A program made the translations under genes and the position numbers. This document shows, one piece after another, positions 1 through 9,902 of a DNA stretch of 64,000 bases. Numbering within the stretch: position 1 is the first letter of the stretch; the number at the start of each line of letters is the position of its first letter. The notes under the pieces are model-generated. The model had not been told where the DNA came from. It searched no databases and saw only the letters and a list, made by a program, of their open reading frames with translations. Origin of the DNA: Vibrio chagasii (GTDB lineage Bacteria > Pseudomonadota > Gammaproteobacteria > Enterobacterales > Vibrionaceae); NCBI GenBank assembly GCA_041879415.1, contig CP090851.1:2046001-2110000 (forward strand), given 5' to 3'.

Positions 1-833
1 CAGATCAAGCGTGGATCATATTCATCTAGGAAGGCAAATGGACCGTAATCGAAGGTTTGTCCAATGATCGACATGTTATCCGTGTTCATCACACCGTGAG
101 CAAAACCATTTGCTTGCCACAACGCAATCATCTCTGCGGTGCGGTCAACAATTTGATTAAACATAGCTGCGTATGGTTTTTCTTCATCTAAGCACTCTGG
201 GAAGTGCCACTCGATGACTTTGTCGGCCAACAATTTATGTTCAACCACCTGATTTGTGTAAAACAGGTGCTCAAAGTGACCGAAACGGATGTGTGATTCA
301 GAAGCACGCACCAACAATGCGCCCCACTCTTGTTTCTCTCGATAAACCGGCGTGTCACTGGTCATCATTGCCAACGCACGAGTGGTTGGAATATTCAGCC
401 CCGCCATCGCTTCACTGCATAGATACTCACGCACAGTCGATCGGATAACCGCACGCCCGTCCCCCATTCTCGAGTATGGTGTTTTACCCGCACCTTTAAG
501 GTGTAAATCGAACGTTTCACCACTTTTAGCGACAACTTGAGCTAACAACAATCCTCTTCCATCGCCCAAATCAGGGTTATAAGCGCCAAACTGATGGCCT
601 GCGTATTTCATAGCTAACGGAGAAAATTGCTCTGGTTCAACATTGCCAGATAAGGTGTCCAGCAATTCTTCTGAAGCGCTCTCAAATGACGGAAAGCCGA
701 GTTCAGTTGCAAGGTTATTATTCCATGCGAGCCATTGGACATTGCTTAACGGTGTTGGTTGGATTGGGGTATAGAACAGCCGAGGCAGTGCAGTAAATCG
801 ATTGTTAAATGAAATAGAATCCCAGACAGACAT
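1..833 (-). CDS. selO: SelO/YdiU protein adenylyltransferase, 5' part
   Basis: This is the N-terminal 277 codons of a SelO (YdiU, UPF0061) protein; the 3' end lies outside the window. SelO has a kinase-like fold but transfers AMP from ATP to Ser, Thr or Tyr of target proteins, with a role in redox stress. The reading frame opens [13 protein letters not shown]. It then shows the glycine-rich nucleotide segment [18 protein letters not shown], and near the cut edge [11 protein letters not shown] and DYGPFAFLD, which carry the Asn and Asp residues that bind metal in the family. The first ATG at 833 fits the family N-terminus. Full-length members are about 480 residues, so roughly 200 are missing only because the window ends. 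Confidence 0.93.
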   Translation of the reverse strand, partial: MSVWDSISFNNRFTALPRLFYTPIQPTPLSNVQWLAWNNNLATELGFPSFESASEELLDTLSGNVEPEQFSPLAMKYAGHQFGAYNPDLGDGRGLLLAQVVAKSGETFDLHLKGAGKTPYSRMGDGRAVIRSTVREYLCSEAMAGLNIPTTRALAMMTSDTPVYREKQEWGALLVRASESHIRFGHFEHLFYTNQVVEHKLLADKVIEWHFPECLDEEKPYAAMFNQIVDRTAEMIALWQANGFAHGVMNTDNMSIIGQTFDYGPFAFLDEYDPRLI

Positions 834-992
834 GAGAGATACACTGTAGATAAAAGATAAATTAAGATTATCACAGTTTAGTAACAACTTCAGATCAGGT
901 TATAGGGATAGATAATTTCTGAGAAGGTTGCTTGCTTGATCGATTAAGAGAAAGGCTTTGCTAAAGGAAAGAAGCAATTTAGAAGAAGTTAA

Positions 993-1018
993 GTGGCTAA
1001 GCTGTTGAGAAAAGCCAC
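993..1018 (-). terminator. possible hairpin terminator after the 33-residue peptide gene
   Basis: An inverted repeat GTGGCT / AGCCAC with a 14-base loop lies about 90 bases past the stop of the small gene at 1106-1207. The U tract is poor, so this is a weak terminator call. Confidence 0.25.
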
Positions 1019-1105
1019 ATTTATCGAAGACAGAGTTCTAACTTTGAAAACTTTTTTACAAGTATGTTCATAATAAAAACTGGAAATATAGAGCCATTAA
1101 GCTGA

Positions 1106-1207
1106 CTACATTAGAGCAAGAATACCCACTAGAGAAAGAGTAGAGAAAATCCAAGTGCGGCTGATAACGCCAAAGTTGCTGTGTTGAATCATTTCTTGAT
1201 GCTGCAT
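1106..1207 (-). CDS. 33-residue single-span membrane peptide
   Basis: A very short gene encodes a 33-residue peptide that opens MQHQEMIQHSNFGVISRTW and continues with a hydrophobic stretch IFSTLSLVGILALM up to a TAG stop. The peptide would be one membrane segment with its polar N-terminus outside the span. A strong ribosome site, AAGGAGAGG, sits just before the ATG. A TTGACA box lies about 45 bases upstream (1253-1258 on the minus strand), with a poor -10 match. It stands alone between selO and the exporter gene, both of which are also on the minus strand. I do not recognise the family. Small membrane proteins of this shape often attach to larger membrane complexes, but no partner is visible here. 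Confidence 0.55.
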   Translation of the reverse strand: MQHQEMIQHSNFGVISRTWIFSTLSLVGILALM

Positions 1208-1346
1208 ATGCCTCTCCTTGAGAACGTGATGGTGTAACTACAATATATCGGCTTTTTGTCAAAAGCAGCAAGCATATTAATGTTAACCTTTTATGACAGC
1301 ACCAAGAAGTTTATGTAACTATTCACCTCTTTGATAAATCATAGAG

Positions 1347-1988
1347 TTAAGCTCGACTTGTCGTTGAAAGCAGCGCTCCAGCTCCAATAAACACGCCCCC
1401 TGTCACACGATTGAAAACCTTGGCACGACCTTTAGCAAACAACCAGTTCGACGACTTAGCACCTAAATACGCGTACACCAATAACCAAGACAGCTCCATC
1501 ACAGCAAAGGTTGAGGCAAAGACGGCAAACTGTGGTAACAACGCGAGTGATGGGTCAATAAACTGTGGGAAAAGTGCGGTAAAAAACAGAATGGCTTTAG
1601 GATTACTGGCGCCAACAATAAAACCACTTACGTAGTGAGAAAGGATACTCTCTGTAACAGCTTTAGAATCTGATTCCTGACCCGGTAGTTGGTCATAATC
1701 TTGCTGGCTCGAGCGTAACGACTTCCATCCAAGGAAAATAAGATAAGCAGCACCCGTCCATTTAATGACGTTAAATACCACTTCCGAAGAGGCAATAATT
1801 ACACCGAGTCCCGTAAACGATAGCGTGAGGATTCCGGTAATCGCCGTTAGGCTACCCAAGGCTGTAAATATCGACAATTTGAAGCCCGATTGCACACCTT
1901 TGGTCATGCACAATAAAGAACTTGGGCCTGGGGATGCCGTCAAGATCAGCACGGCTAGCAGATAGTAAATCCATGTATCAAAGCTCAT
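1347..1988 (-). CDS. LysE/RhtB family amino-acid exporter
   Basis: This 213-residue inner-membrane protein belongs to the LysE/RhtB family, which exports amino acids such as homoserine, threonine or lysine. The N-terminal span is followed by the family signature SPGPSSLLCMTKG (residues 19-31), and the second half carries GASNPKAILFFTALFPQF. Hydrophobicity suggests about six spans, and the length is typical (200-215). The ATG at 1988 is preceded by AAGGAG at good spacing. The gene is monocistronic on the minus strand. The exact substrate cannot be read from the sequence. Confidence 0.88.
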   Translation of the reverse strand: MSFDTWIYYLLAVLILTASPGPSSLLCMTKGVQSGFKLSIFTALGSLTAITGILTLSFTGLGVIIASSEVVFNVIKWTGAAYLIFLGWKSLRSSQQDYDQLPGQESDSKAVTESILSHYVSGFIVGASNPKAILFFTALFPQFIDPSLALLPQFAVFASTFAVMELSWLLVYAYLGAKSSNWLFAKGRAKVFNRVTGGVFIGAGALLSTTSRA

Positions 1989-2205
1989 CGTGAATTCTCC
2001 TTAACTCACTAGAATATATAGTTTTAAGCTCCAATATGAATTAGATGTGCAACTTGATCAACTTCACCCTACTGCTTTCGTTCGTAATGAACGGCACTTC
2101 ACATTATAAAATCGTCAAACCAGTAGCGTAATATTCTAACCCCATAAAAAATAGTAAAGCCTTTGTTCAAAGATAGAGACAAACCAAGCATGACTCGCCA
2201 AAAAC

Positions 2206-2232
2206 AAAAAAGCCGCACTACTCAGTGCGGCT
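2206..2232 (-). terminator. intrinsic terminator of prmB
   Basis: A 9-bp stem AGCCGCACT / AGTGCGGCT with a 4-base loop is followed on the minus strand by a run of six T, 22 bases past the prmB stop. Confidence 0.88.
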
Positions 2233-2253
2233 TTAATTCAATCATTGTGCTAA

Positions 2254-3186
2254 TTAGTCTTTGTAGATCGAGAACTCATCAGCACAAGCAACTAACTGCT
2301 CGCGAGTCATCATGAATACACCGTGACCACCATTAGAGAACTCAATCCAAGTGAATGGAATCTCTGGGTACTGATCCATCATGTGAACCATTGAGTTACC
2401 TACTTCACAGATAAGAATACCGTCATCAGTCAGGTAGTCTGGCGCGTTAGCTAAGATACGGCGAACCAGTTTAAGCCCGTCAGAACCAGCAGCTAGGCCA
2501 AGTTCTGGCTCATGAGTAAACTCATCAGGCAGGCTGTTCATGTCTTCTTCGTCCACGTATGGCGGGTTAGACACGATCAGGTTGTATTTCTCTTTTGGCA
2601 GATCACGGAAAAGATCTGAACGGATCGGGAACACTTGCTGCTCCATGCCGTGATCTTGAACGTTCTGCTCTGCAACTTGCAATGCATCAGTAGAGATGTC
2701 AATTGCGTCAACTTCTGCTTCCGGGAATGCGTGTGCACAAGCGATAGCAATACAGCCACTGCCCGTACATAGATCCATGATGCGAGTCGGCTCTTCAGTT
2801 AACCAAGGTTGGAATTGAGCTTCGATAAGCTCACCAATTGGAGAACGAGGTACAAGGACACGCTCATCAACAAAGAACTCAAGGCCACAGAACCAAGCTT
2901 TGTTCGTTAGGTAAGCCGTTGGTGTGCGATCATTGATACGCTTGATTACACGCTCAACAATGCGTAGACGCTCGCTGCTCGTTAGGCGAGAGTTCAATAC
3001 ATGTGAAGGAACATCAATCGGCAGATAAAGAGTTGGTAAAATAAGTTGTACCGCCTCATCCCACGCATTATCAGTGCCGTGACCATAAAATAGGCCCGCT
3101 GCATTGAAGCGGCTAACAGTCCAACGAATCACATCTTGAAGCGTGTGTAGTTCTGATACCGCTTCTTCTACAAAAATCTTATCCAA
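2254..3186 (-). CDS. prmB: ribosomal protein L3 glutamine methyltransferase
   Basis: PrmB methylates a glutamine of ribosomal protein L3 using S-adenosylmethionine and acts in the cytoplasm during 50S assembly. The 310-residue protein has an N-terminal helical substrate domain. Its methyltransferase domain carries the AdoMet loop [10 protein letters not shown] (residues 138-147) and the Gln-binding motif NPPY (207-210), and the [17 protein letters not shown] segment fits PrmB better than PrmC. The start codon is TTG at 3186, with GGAG six bases upstream; no better ATG lies near. The gene diverges from smrB across 62 bases, and a strong terminator follows it. Confidence 0.93.
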   Translation of the reverse strand: MDKIFVEEAVSELHTLQDVIRWTVSRFNAAGLFYGHGTDNAWDEAVQLILPTLYLPIDVPSHVLNSRLTSSERLRIVERVIKRINDRTPTAYLTNKAWFCGLEFFVDERVLVPRSPIGELIEAQFQPWLTEEPTRIMDLCTGSGCIAIACAHAFPEAEVDAIDISTDALQVAEQNVQDHGMEQQVFPIRSDLFRDLPKEKYNLIVSNPPYVDEEDMNSLPDEFTHEPELGLAAGSDGLKLVRRILANAPDYLTDDGILICEVGNSMVHMMDQYPEIPFTWIEFSNGGHGVFMMTREQLVACADEFSIYKD

Positions 3187-3248
3187 AATTGTCTCCGAAA
3201 AGCGCTACAATACTGCTAATTACGTTTCAAATTAGAATTCATAACCTG

Positions 3249-3779
3249 ATGAGCAAAAAAGACACCGATTTCGATGACGATTTCGCCCTGTTCAGCGATG
3301 CAGTAAAGGGCGTTAAAAAGTTGCAACAGGATACCATAATCCAGCAGCCAAAAAGAAATGCCAAACAAAAAGAAATTACTCGAACGGCAAGACAAGCCAG
3401 TGACAGCGAGTTTTATTTCTCAGATGAGTTCATTCCGCACCTTAGCGAAGAGGGCCCAACACGCTATGCGCGTGACGATGTCTCTAAGTATGAAGTGAAA
3501 CGACTTCGTCGTGGTGTCTATGTTCCAGACGTCTATCTAGACATGCATGGCATGACTCAACAAGAAGCCAAACGCGAGCTTGGCGCAATGATCGCACATT
3601 GTGTCAAAGAAGGTGTCGCGTGTGCCTGTGTTCAGCACGGCATCGGTAAGCACATCTTAAAAGAGAAAGTGCCTTTGTGGTTGGCTCAACATCCAGATGT
3701 AATGGCTTTTCACCAAGCGCCTCTTGAGTTTGGCGGCAATGGTGCACTGTTAGTTTTGCTCTCTATTCCAGAGAAATAG
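3249..3779 (+). CDS. smrB: Smr-domain endonuclease SmrB (ribosome rescue)
   Basis: SmrB is the bacterial Smr-domain nuclease recruited to collided ribosomes, where it cuts the mRNA and so starts rescue. From the ATG at 3249 the protein is 176 residues: a charged N-terminal part, then the Smr domain with DMHG (residues 98-101) and the GIGKH loop (131-135). An upstream in-frame ATG at 3189 would add 20 residues that do not resemble the family, so 3249 is preferred. It is divergent from prmB, another ribosome-related gene. A bidirectional terminator follows at 3811-3841. Confidence 0.92.
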   Translation: MSKKDTDFDDDFALFSDAVKGVKKLQQDTIIQQPKRNAKQKEITRTARQASDSEFYFSDEFIPHLSEEGPTRYARDDVSKYEVKRLRRGVYVPDVYLDMHGMTQQEAKRELGAMIAHCVKEGVACACVQHGIGKHILKEKVPLWLAQHPDVMAFHQAPLEFGGNGALLVLLSIPEK

Positions 3780-3810
3780 AACGAGTCGTGATCACATCAC
3801 ACCAAATAAC

Positions 3811-3842
3811 AAAGGGCACCTCAATTACTGAGGTGCCCTTTT
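3811..3842. terminator. bidirectional terminator between smrB and sixA
   Basis: A 13-bp perfect stem (3811-3823 with 3829-3841) around a 5-base loop has A and T tracts on the two sides. It can therefore stop both the plus-strand smrB transcript and the minus-strand sixA transcript. Confidence 0.92.
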
Positions 3843-3881
3843 CTATTCTGGCTGTCGCTCTATGTTCTATCAAACCCTAAG

Positions 3882-4346
3882 TTATGGGTTGATGTTCCAC
3901 AGCAGCTCGCCTTTTTGTGTCTCAAGGTCGAATTCAATACACGCTAAACCTGATGTTGGGAACATCGGTGGCGCCATACCGGTTGCGAACTCAGCAGTTA
4001 AGTAGCCCACTAGAGGTAAATGAGAAACAAATAAAATGGTCTCTAGTTTTTCTACTTCAGCCATTGCCACGGTCAAATCAAACACATCGTCAGACATTCC
4101 ATAAGGCGTGATGTCATCGCAGGTTTCCACTTTCTTTCCAGAAAACGCCTGAGAGATCTCTAACCACGTTTCTTGTGCCCTTAAGTATGGGCTCACTAGT
4201 ACTTTATCGAACTGGCTGATGCCCTGCTCGTTTGCAGCTTGAGCCACCGCAAGAGACGCCATTTTACCGCGCTTAGTTAACGCTCGTTCTGCGTCCGAGT
4301 TAGCAAAATGTTCTGCTTCACCGTGGCGCATTATGAATATTTTCAT
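3882..4346 (-). CDS. sixA: phosphohistidine phosphatase SixA
   Basis: SixA removes phosphate from histidine phosphotransfer domains, classically the one in the ArcB sensor kinase, and has been linked to the nitrogen phosphotransferase system. The 154-residue protein starts MKIFIMRHGEAEHF. RHG at 7-9 supplies the catalytic His of the histidine phosphatase family, and a second conserved His lies in VSHLPLVGYL near residue 109. Length and start fit the family. It is convergent with smrB and divergent from the metallopeptidase gene. Confidence 0.92.
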   Translation of the reverse strand: MKIFIMRHGEAEHFANSDAERALTKRGKMASLAVAQAANEQGISQFDKVLVSPYLRAQETWLEISQAFSGKKVETCDDITPYGMSDDVFDLTVAMAEVEKLETILFVSHLPLVGYLTAEFATGMAPPMFPTSGLACIEFDLETQKGELLWNINP

Positions 4347-4651
4347 GTTCAGTCCTGTCTACGTAACATTTCGAAAGTCGATATATCCCATATCAGCGAT
4401 ACGCTACTTAGCGTTTGGCCCTCAATCCAGAGGGAGCCGCAGTCTATATAAATAATTATATCAAGTCACTTGCTAAAGAGTTCGACTTTCTTAACAATCT
4501 TGTTAAAAGAAAATAAATCACTGATAAAAATCGACAAAGTGATTCAGAAGTCGCCAAAAAAGCACTTCATATCCCAAAATATGATCACAAGGTTTGCACG
4601 CCGAACCATCGGGTACATAATTTAAAAACCACCTTCTTCGGAGATGCTCCA
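4347..4651. other. divergent intergenic region sixA / M16 peptidase
   Basis: This 305-base AT-rich stretch must hold both promoters. The clearest structure is the inverted repeat TTAACA-ATCT-TGTTAA at 4491-4506, which looks like an operator or hairpin. I see no small gene with a convincing ribosome site. Confidence 0.5.
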
Positions 4652-7429
4652 GTGCATTTAAGCCCCAATGATGAACATCAATACCGTTACCTCACCTTAC
4701 ATAACGGATTGCGAGTACTTTTGGTTCAAGACCATAGCGCTCAAAAAGCTGCAGCTGCACTCGCCGTTAATGTCGGGCATTTTGATGATCCTGCCGACCG
4801 AGAAGGTTTAGCGCATTACCTAGAGCATATGCTATTTCTAGGAACTGAAAAGTATCCAAAGGTCGGAGAGTTCCAAAGCTTTATCAGCCAACATGGTGGC
4901 AGCAATAATGCCTGGACTGGAACAGAGCACACCTGCTTCTTTTTTGACGTTGAATTGAATGCTTTTGAGTCCGCTCTCGATCGCTTTAGCCAATTCTTTA
5001 CCGCCCCTCTATTTAACGAAGAGGCGCTAGATAAAGAGCGCCAAGCCGTTGATTCAGAATACAAGATGAAACTCAACGACGATGCGCGACGCCTTTATCA
5101 AGTTACCAAAGAGCTGGTTAATCACAACCACCCATTCTCGAAGTTTTCTGTCGGTAATATCGATACGTTAGGTGACAGAAATGGCGTCACCATTCGCGAA
5201 GAAATTCTCACATTCCACCAGCAACAGTACTCTGCAGACCTAATGACCCTGACGCTATCTGGCAATCAATCATTAGATGAGATGCAAAACTGGGTTGAGG
5301 AGCGCTTTAGCTCCATCCCCAATCACAACCTTCAAGGCAAAAAGGTTGAGGTGCCAATTGTTGGCGAATTGAGTACTGGAGTTCAGGTACACGTAGAACC
5401 GATTAAGGATGTCCGCAAACTTACTTTAACCTTCCCTATGCCGAGCATGGATGAACACTACGGTGTCAAACCACTGTCATTCTTTGCACACCTATTAGGT
5501 TACGAAGGTGAAGGCAGTTTGATGATGCAGCTCAAAGAGAAAGGCTGGATAACATCACTCTCTGCTGGCGGTGGCGCTAGCGGCAGTAACTATCGTGATT
5601 TCACGGTGAGTTGCTCACTAACTATCGAAGGCTTAACCAAAGCAGACCACATCATCCAAGCGGTGTTCCAATATATCAAGTTGATTGAACAACAAGGCAT
5701 TGAAGAGTGGCGTTACCTTGAAAAACGTGCCGTTTTAGAATCCGCTTTCCGTTTTCAAGAGCCAGCAAGACCGCTCGATGTCGTCAGCCATTTGGTTATC
5801 AACATGCAGCACTATCAAGAACAAGATGTGGTGTATGGCGACTATAAAATGTCGCATTTCGACGAAGATCTACAACGTTCACTGCTTCCTTACTTAACCG
5901 TCGACAATATGCGTGCGACCATTATTGCCAAAGGTTTTGAATATGACAGAGAAGCAAAATGGTACTTTACGCCTTACTCGGTGACTCCTTTTACGGGTGA
6001 GCAAATACAATGCTTCACCTGCATTAATCCCGGTTGGCAGTTTGAGCTACCCGGTAAAAACCCGTTTATTTGCTACGACTTAGACCCAGCAGAACTTGAA
6101 GGCGACGCTGAGCATCCGCAGCTATTACAAGAGCTCGATGGTTTTAAGCTGTGGCACCTACAGGATCACCAGTTCAGAGTACCAAAGGGCGTGGTGTATA
6201 TCGCCATCGATAGTCCACACTCGGTCGCTAGCCCAAGAAATATCGTTAAAACACGCTTATGTGTCGAGATGTTCTTAGATTCTCTGGAAAAAGAGACCTA
6301 TCAAGCAGAAATAGCGGGCATGGGTTATAACATGTATACCCATCAAGGTGGCGTCACACTGACACTCTCAGGATTCAGCGAAAAGCAGCCACAACTGCTC
6401 AATATGATCCTAGAGCGCTTTCAGGCACGCGACTTTAGTCCAACACGCTTCGACACCATTAAGCATCAACTGCTTAGAAACTGGAATAATGCGTCGCAAG
6501 ACCGCCCCATTTCGCAACTGTTTAACGCAATGACGGGTATTTTACAGCCCAACAACCCACCTTATGCGGTGCTCATTGAAGCGCTCGAGACGATTGAAGT
6601 TGATGAACTTTCCTCATTTGTTCAATCCATTTTGGCTGAGCTGCATGTTGAGATGTTTGTGTATGGTGATTGGCGACAAGCAGACGCTCACAAGATGGCT
6701 GAAACACTCAAGGATGCACTGCGAGTTCAAGATCAGGCTTATGAAGAGTCACTACGTCCACTGATCATGTTGGGTGAAAACGGTAGTTTCCAACGTGAAG
6801 TGGTCTGCAATCAAGATGATTCGGCGATCGTGGTTTATTATCAATGCCCAGATATTTCGCCAAAGAATATTGCACTGTATTCGTTAGCTAACCATTTGAT
6901 GTCTGCGACGTTCTTCCATGAAATACGCACTAAGCAGCAACTGGGCTACATGGTTGGCACCGGTAACATGCCACTCAATCGACATCCTGGGATTGTGCTT
7001 TATGTACAATCACCGAATGCAGCCCCTGCTGACTTGCTTGTCTCGATCGATGAGTTTCTCAACGCCTTTTACATGGTATTGTTGGAACTGAACGACTACC
7101 AATGGCACAGCAGTAAGCGAGGTCTTTGGAATCAAATATCAACACCAGATACGACATTGCGAGGGCGAGCTCAGCGCTTATGGGTCGCGATAGGTAATAA
7201 GGACTTGGAATTCAATCAGAGAGAACGAGTACTAGAAGAGCTCAAAGGGCTCACTCGCTCAGATATGATGCGTTTTGTGGTCAGCCAGCTTAAGCCGCGA
7301 ACTGCTAACCGACTGATTATGCACGCTCACGGAAACGCTCATAGCGAAGAAGAGAAACTATCTGCAGGTGTCGAGATTGGCTCTATTGATGAGTTCCAGT
7401 TGCGCCCGAAAGATACTGAGCTTGGCTAA
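4652..7429 (+). CDS. M16 (insulinase/pitrilysin) zinc metallopeptidase
   Basis: This 925-residue protein is a four-domain M16A peptidase related to insulin-degrading enzyme and E. coli protease III. The inverted zinc motif HYLEH is at residues 55-59, and the third zinc ligand Glu136 in VDSEY follows at the usual distance. The C-terminal half carries the inactive repeat domains and RTKQQLGYMVGTG, the conserved substrate-cradle segment. The start is GTG with GGAG eight bases before it. Unlike protease III, there is no signal peptide, so the enzyme should be cytoplasmic and act on short peptides. The gene appears monocistronic. Confidence 0.9.
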   Translation: MHLSPNDEHQYRYLTLHNGLRVLLVQDHSAQKAAAALAVNVGHFDDPADREGLAHYLEHMLFLGTEKYPKVGEFQSFISQHGGSNNAWTGTEHTCFFFDVELNAFESALDRFSQFFTAPLFNEEALDKERQAVDSEYKMKLNDDARRLYQVTKELVNHNHPFSKFSVGNIDTLGDRNGVTIREEILTFHQQQYSADLMTLTLSGNQSLDEMQNWVEERFSSIPNHNLQGKKVEVPIVGELSTGVQVHVEPIKDVRKLTLTFPMPSMDEHYGVKPLSFFAHLLGYEGEGSLMMQLKEKGWITSLSAGGGASGSNYRDFTVSCSLTIEGLTKADHIIQAVFQYIKLIEQQGIEEWRYLEKRAVLESAFRFQEPARPLDVVSHLVINMQHYQEQDVVYGDYKMSHFDEDLQRSLLPYLTVDNMRATIIAKGFEYDREAKWYFTPYSVTPFTGEQIQCFTCINPGWQFELPGKNPFICYDLDPAELEGDAEHPQLLQELDGFKLWHLQDHQFRVPKGVVYIAIDSPHSVASPRNIVKTRLCVEMFLDSLEKETYQAEIAGMGYNMYTHQGGVTLTLSGFSEKQPQLLNMILERFQARDFSPTRFDTIKHQLLRNWNNASQDRPISQLFNAMTGILQPNNPPYAVLIEALETIEVDELSSFVQSILAELHVEMFVYGDWRQADAHKMAETLKDALRVQDQAYEESLRPLIMLGENGSFQREVVCNQDDSAIVVYYQCPDISPKNIALYSLANHLMSATFFHEIRTKQQLGYMVGTGNMPLNRHPGIVLYVQSPNAAPADLLVSIDEFLNAFYMVLLELNDYQWHSSKRGLWNQISTPDTTLRGRAQRLWVAIGNKDLEFNQRERVLEELKGLTRSDMMRFVVSQLKPRTANRLIMHAHGNAHSEEEKLSAGVEIGSIDEFQLRPKDTELG

Positions 7430-7451
7430 TTAACGGGATAACAATAAAAAA

Positions 7452-7608
7452 GCAGATCTCCTATTACGCTCCTTCGTCGCTTGAGGAGATGACGTTAGTT
7501 TTGATTGAGATGCGTTTGATTACCATTCTGTAAAGCACAATAGCTTACAGAATAAATAACTCTCCCCGTCATTCCCGAGAAGGAGGAACGACTGAGTCGG
7601 GAATCTCA
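7452..7608. repeat. composite palindromic intergenic repeat, copy 1
   Basis: Three inverted repeats lie in a row: ATCTCCT/AGGAGAT (7456-7490), TTCTGTAA/TTACAGAA (7526-7552), and ATTCCCGA/TCGGGAAT (7571-7604). The first and last have the same layout and shared core bases as the element at 60716-60829, so this is a dispersed repeat family rather than a gene. It fills the space between the peptidase gene and the fadJ terminator. Confidence 0.75.
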
Positions 7609-7630
7609 CATATTCCAAACTGCCCAGAAA

Positions 7631-7663
7631 CAAAAAGCCCGCATCAACTGCTTGATACGGGCT
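7631..7663 (-). terminator. intrinsic terminator of fadIJ
   Basis: The stem AGCCCG.ATCAA with its complement at 7652-7663 is followed by five T on the minus strand, 22 bases past the fadJ stop. Confidence 0.88.
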
Positions 7664-7685
7664 CAATATTTAGTTGACTAGAGAA

Positions 7686-9902
7686 TTACTTGTAGAAAGA
7701 TTCATCCAGACCAGCTCGTGTCAGTAGGCCATCACATGGTGCGAAGCGATCGCCATACTTAACAGCAAAGTCGTTCATCATCTCAACCAGTGACTTAATA
7801 CCAATTTGCTCCATGTAACGGAACGGACCGCCCAGGAATGGAGGGAAACCAATACCGAAGATAGCACCAATATCGCCATCACGAGGGCTGCGGATAATGC
7901 CTTCATCTAGACAACGAACCGCTTCATTCAGCATAGGTAACACGCAACGCATTGCGATGTCGTTATCACTTAGTTTCGGCTCAGGTTGTAGCTTAAGTAG
8001 CTTGTAAACAGACTTGTCGACTTCCTTCTTCTTACCTTTGTAAGTGTAGAAACCTTTACCGCTCTTACGGCCTTTACGGTTGTCATTCAGAAGAATGTCG
8101 AACACATCAGGGCCTTGGAAACGGTCACCTAACTCATTAACTAGAATCGGGATGATCTTAGCACCAATATCCACACCCACCTCATCTAGCAAGGTAATTG
8201 GACCAACTGGGAAACCAAAATCTAGCAGTGCACTATCCAGTTTTTCAATCGGCTCATTCGCTAGTAGCAGATGCGCCGCTTCATTCATGTATGGAGCAAG
8301 AATACGGTTTACGTAGAAACCTGCCGTGTCTTTAACAACAATCGGCGTTTTACCTTGCTTCTTCGCCAATGCTACTACCGTCGAGATAGTCTCTTCTGAT
8401 GTTGTTTCATGAGGGATAACCTCAACTAGTGGCATTTTCTCTGCAGGGCTGAAGTAGTGAAGACCTACCACGTTTTCAGGGCGCTTCGCCTTCTCTGCAA
8501 TCTTGTGGATTGGCAATGATGAAGTATTCGTCGCGAAGATAGTCTCTGGCTTCGCATTTTGTTCAATGTCTGCAACCATTGACTGCTTAAGGTCAAGATC
8601 TTCAAACACCGCTTCGATCACTACGTCTGTGTGGTTAAAGCTCGTAAAGTCGATACCACCAGAAAGCTGAAGCATCTTACTTTCAAGACCTGCACGGCTC
8701 AGAATACGACGTTTGCGCTGCTTATCGAATAACTTGTAGTTGTAGTTAAGCGCGTTCAAGACACCATCATTTGATACATCTTTAATACGAACCGGTACTT
8801 TTGCTTTAGCTACGCTCACATGGCTAATACCTGCGCCCATAAGCCCGCCGCCTAACACACCAACGCGCTTAACCGCTTTTGGTTCTGCGTCTGCACCGTG
8901 TTCTTTCTTCATTTCAGTGGTTGCAAAGAAGATAGAACGAAGCGCTTTTGACTCAGATGTCATGACCAGCTCAGAGAAACGCTTAGCTTCGTACTGAAGC
9001 CCTTTTTCAAAGCCGTTCTCTAGGCCGTAACGAATCACATCAAGAATCGCGTCAGCTGCTGGGTAGTTACCACGAGTTTTCTGATTAGTCTTCTTCGCAG
9101 CTTGTTCGAAAATCACTTTACGACCAAGGCTGTTGCGAGAGATAAGTTTCTCTTTCGTCGAAGCTTGGCTCTTAGAAGCAAGGCGCTTACCTTTTTTGCT
9201 ACCCGTATTCTTTTCAACGTAGCTTTTCGCTACTTCAAGCAAAATCGTATCTGGGACACAAGCATCCACAACGCCGAGCGATTTTGCTTTCTTAGCACGC
9301 AGCTGCTTACCAGTAAGAATTAGGTCAAGTGACGGTAGCAAACCAATTAAACGAGGCAGGCGTTGCGTACCACCAGAACCTGGTAGTAAACCTAGCTGAA
9401 CTTCAGGCAGACCAAGGCGCGTCTTATCTGAATCGGTACACACACGGTAGTCACACGCTAATGCGAGCTCTAAACCGCCACCAAGACACGGACCATGAAT
9501 TGCAGCAACAACTGGGTAAGGAAGATCAGACAACGCTTGGAACATCTCCTGACCTTGTCGTGCTAGAGATTGTGCTTCATCAGCGGTTTTACACGCATCC
9601 AGCATTCGAACGTCTGCACCCGCGATAAAGTTATCTGGCTTAAGAGAGTGAACAATTAGGCCTTTAACACGGCTTTGTTTTTCTTTTAGCTGTTCAAAGA
9701 TCGCTTTCATCTCTTCAGCAAAAGCCGCTTGTAGCGTGTTCATTTTCTCGCCTGGTACATCAATCGCTAGCCAAGCAATGTCTTGGTCATCGATATTAAG
9801 AGAGAATGCGGTCGCTTTCTTTTTCGGTGCTTCAGTCACTGGAGTTGACTCCGCGTTAGTGACTACTTCTTTTTCTGTTGTTGCATCAAGAGTCGTAGAC
9901 AT
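7686..9902 (-). CDS. fadJ: fatty-acid oxidation multifunctional alpha subunit FadJ
   Basis: FadJ carries the enoyl-CoA hydratase and 3-hydroxyacyl-CoA dehydrogenase steps of beta-oxidation and pairs with the thiolase FadI. The 738-residue protein has an N-terminal crotonase domain (GADVRML at 95-101, [15 protein letters not shown] at 137-151, then [14 protein letters not shown]). The NAD domain follows with [11 protein letters not shown] at 348-358 and the catalytic His in [10 protein letters not shown] near 482. The order and the FadI partner separate it from aerobic FadB. The ATG at 9902 overlaps the fadI stop by one base and has GGAGG upstream; a further upstream start would add 16 unrelated residues. 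Confidence 0.94.
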   Translation of the reverse strand: MSTTLDATTEKEVVTNAESTPVTEAPKKKATAFSLNIDDQDIAWLAIDVPGEKMNTLQAAFAEEMKAIFEQLKEKQSRVKGLIVHSLKPDNFIAGADVRMLDACKTADEAQSLARQGQEMFQALSDLPYPVVAAIHGPCLGGGLELALACDYRVCTDSDKTRLGLPEVQLGLLPGSGGTQRLPRLIGLLPSLDLILTGKQLRAKKAKSLGVVDACVPDTILLEVAKSYVEKNTGSKKGKRLASKSQASTKEKLISRNSLGRKVIFEQAAKKTNQKTRGNYPAADAILDVIRYGLENGFEKGLQYEAKRFSELVMTSESKALRSIFFATTEMKKEHGADAEPKAVKRVGVLGGGLMGAGISHVSVAKAKVPVRIKDVSNDGVLNALNYNYKLFDKQRKRRILSRAGLESKMLQLSGGIDFTSFNHTDVVIEAVFEDLDLKQSMVADIEQNAKPETIFATNTSSLPIHKIAEKAKRPENVVGLHYFSPAEKMPLVEVIPHETTSEETISTVVALAKKQGKTPIVVKDTAGFYVNRILAPYMNEAAHLLLANEPIEKLDSALLDFGFPVGPITLLDEVGVDIGAKIIPILVNELGDRFQGPDVFDILLNDNRKGRKSGKGFYTYKGKKKEVDKSVYKLLKLQPEPKLSDNDIAMRCVLPMLNEAVRCLDEGIIRSPRDGDIGAIFGIGFPPFLGGPFRYMEQIGIKSLVEMMNDFAVKYGDRFAPCDGLLTRAGLDESFYK

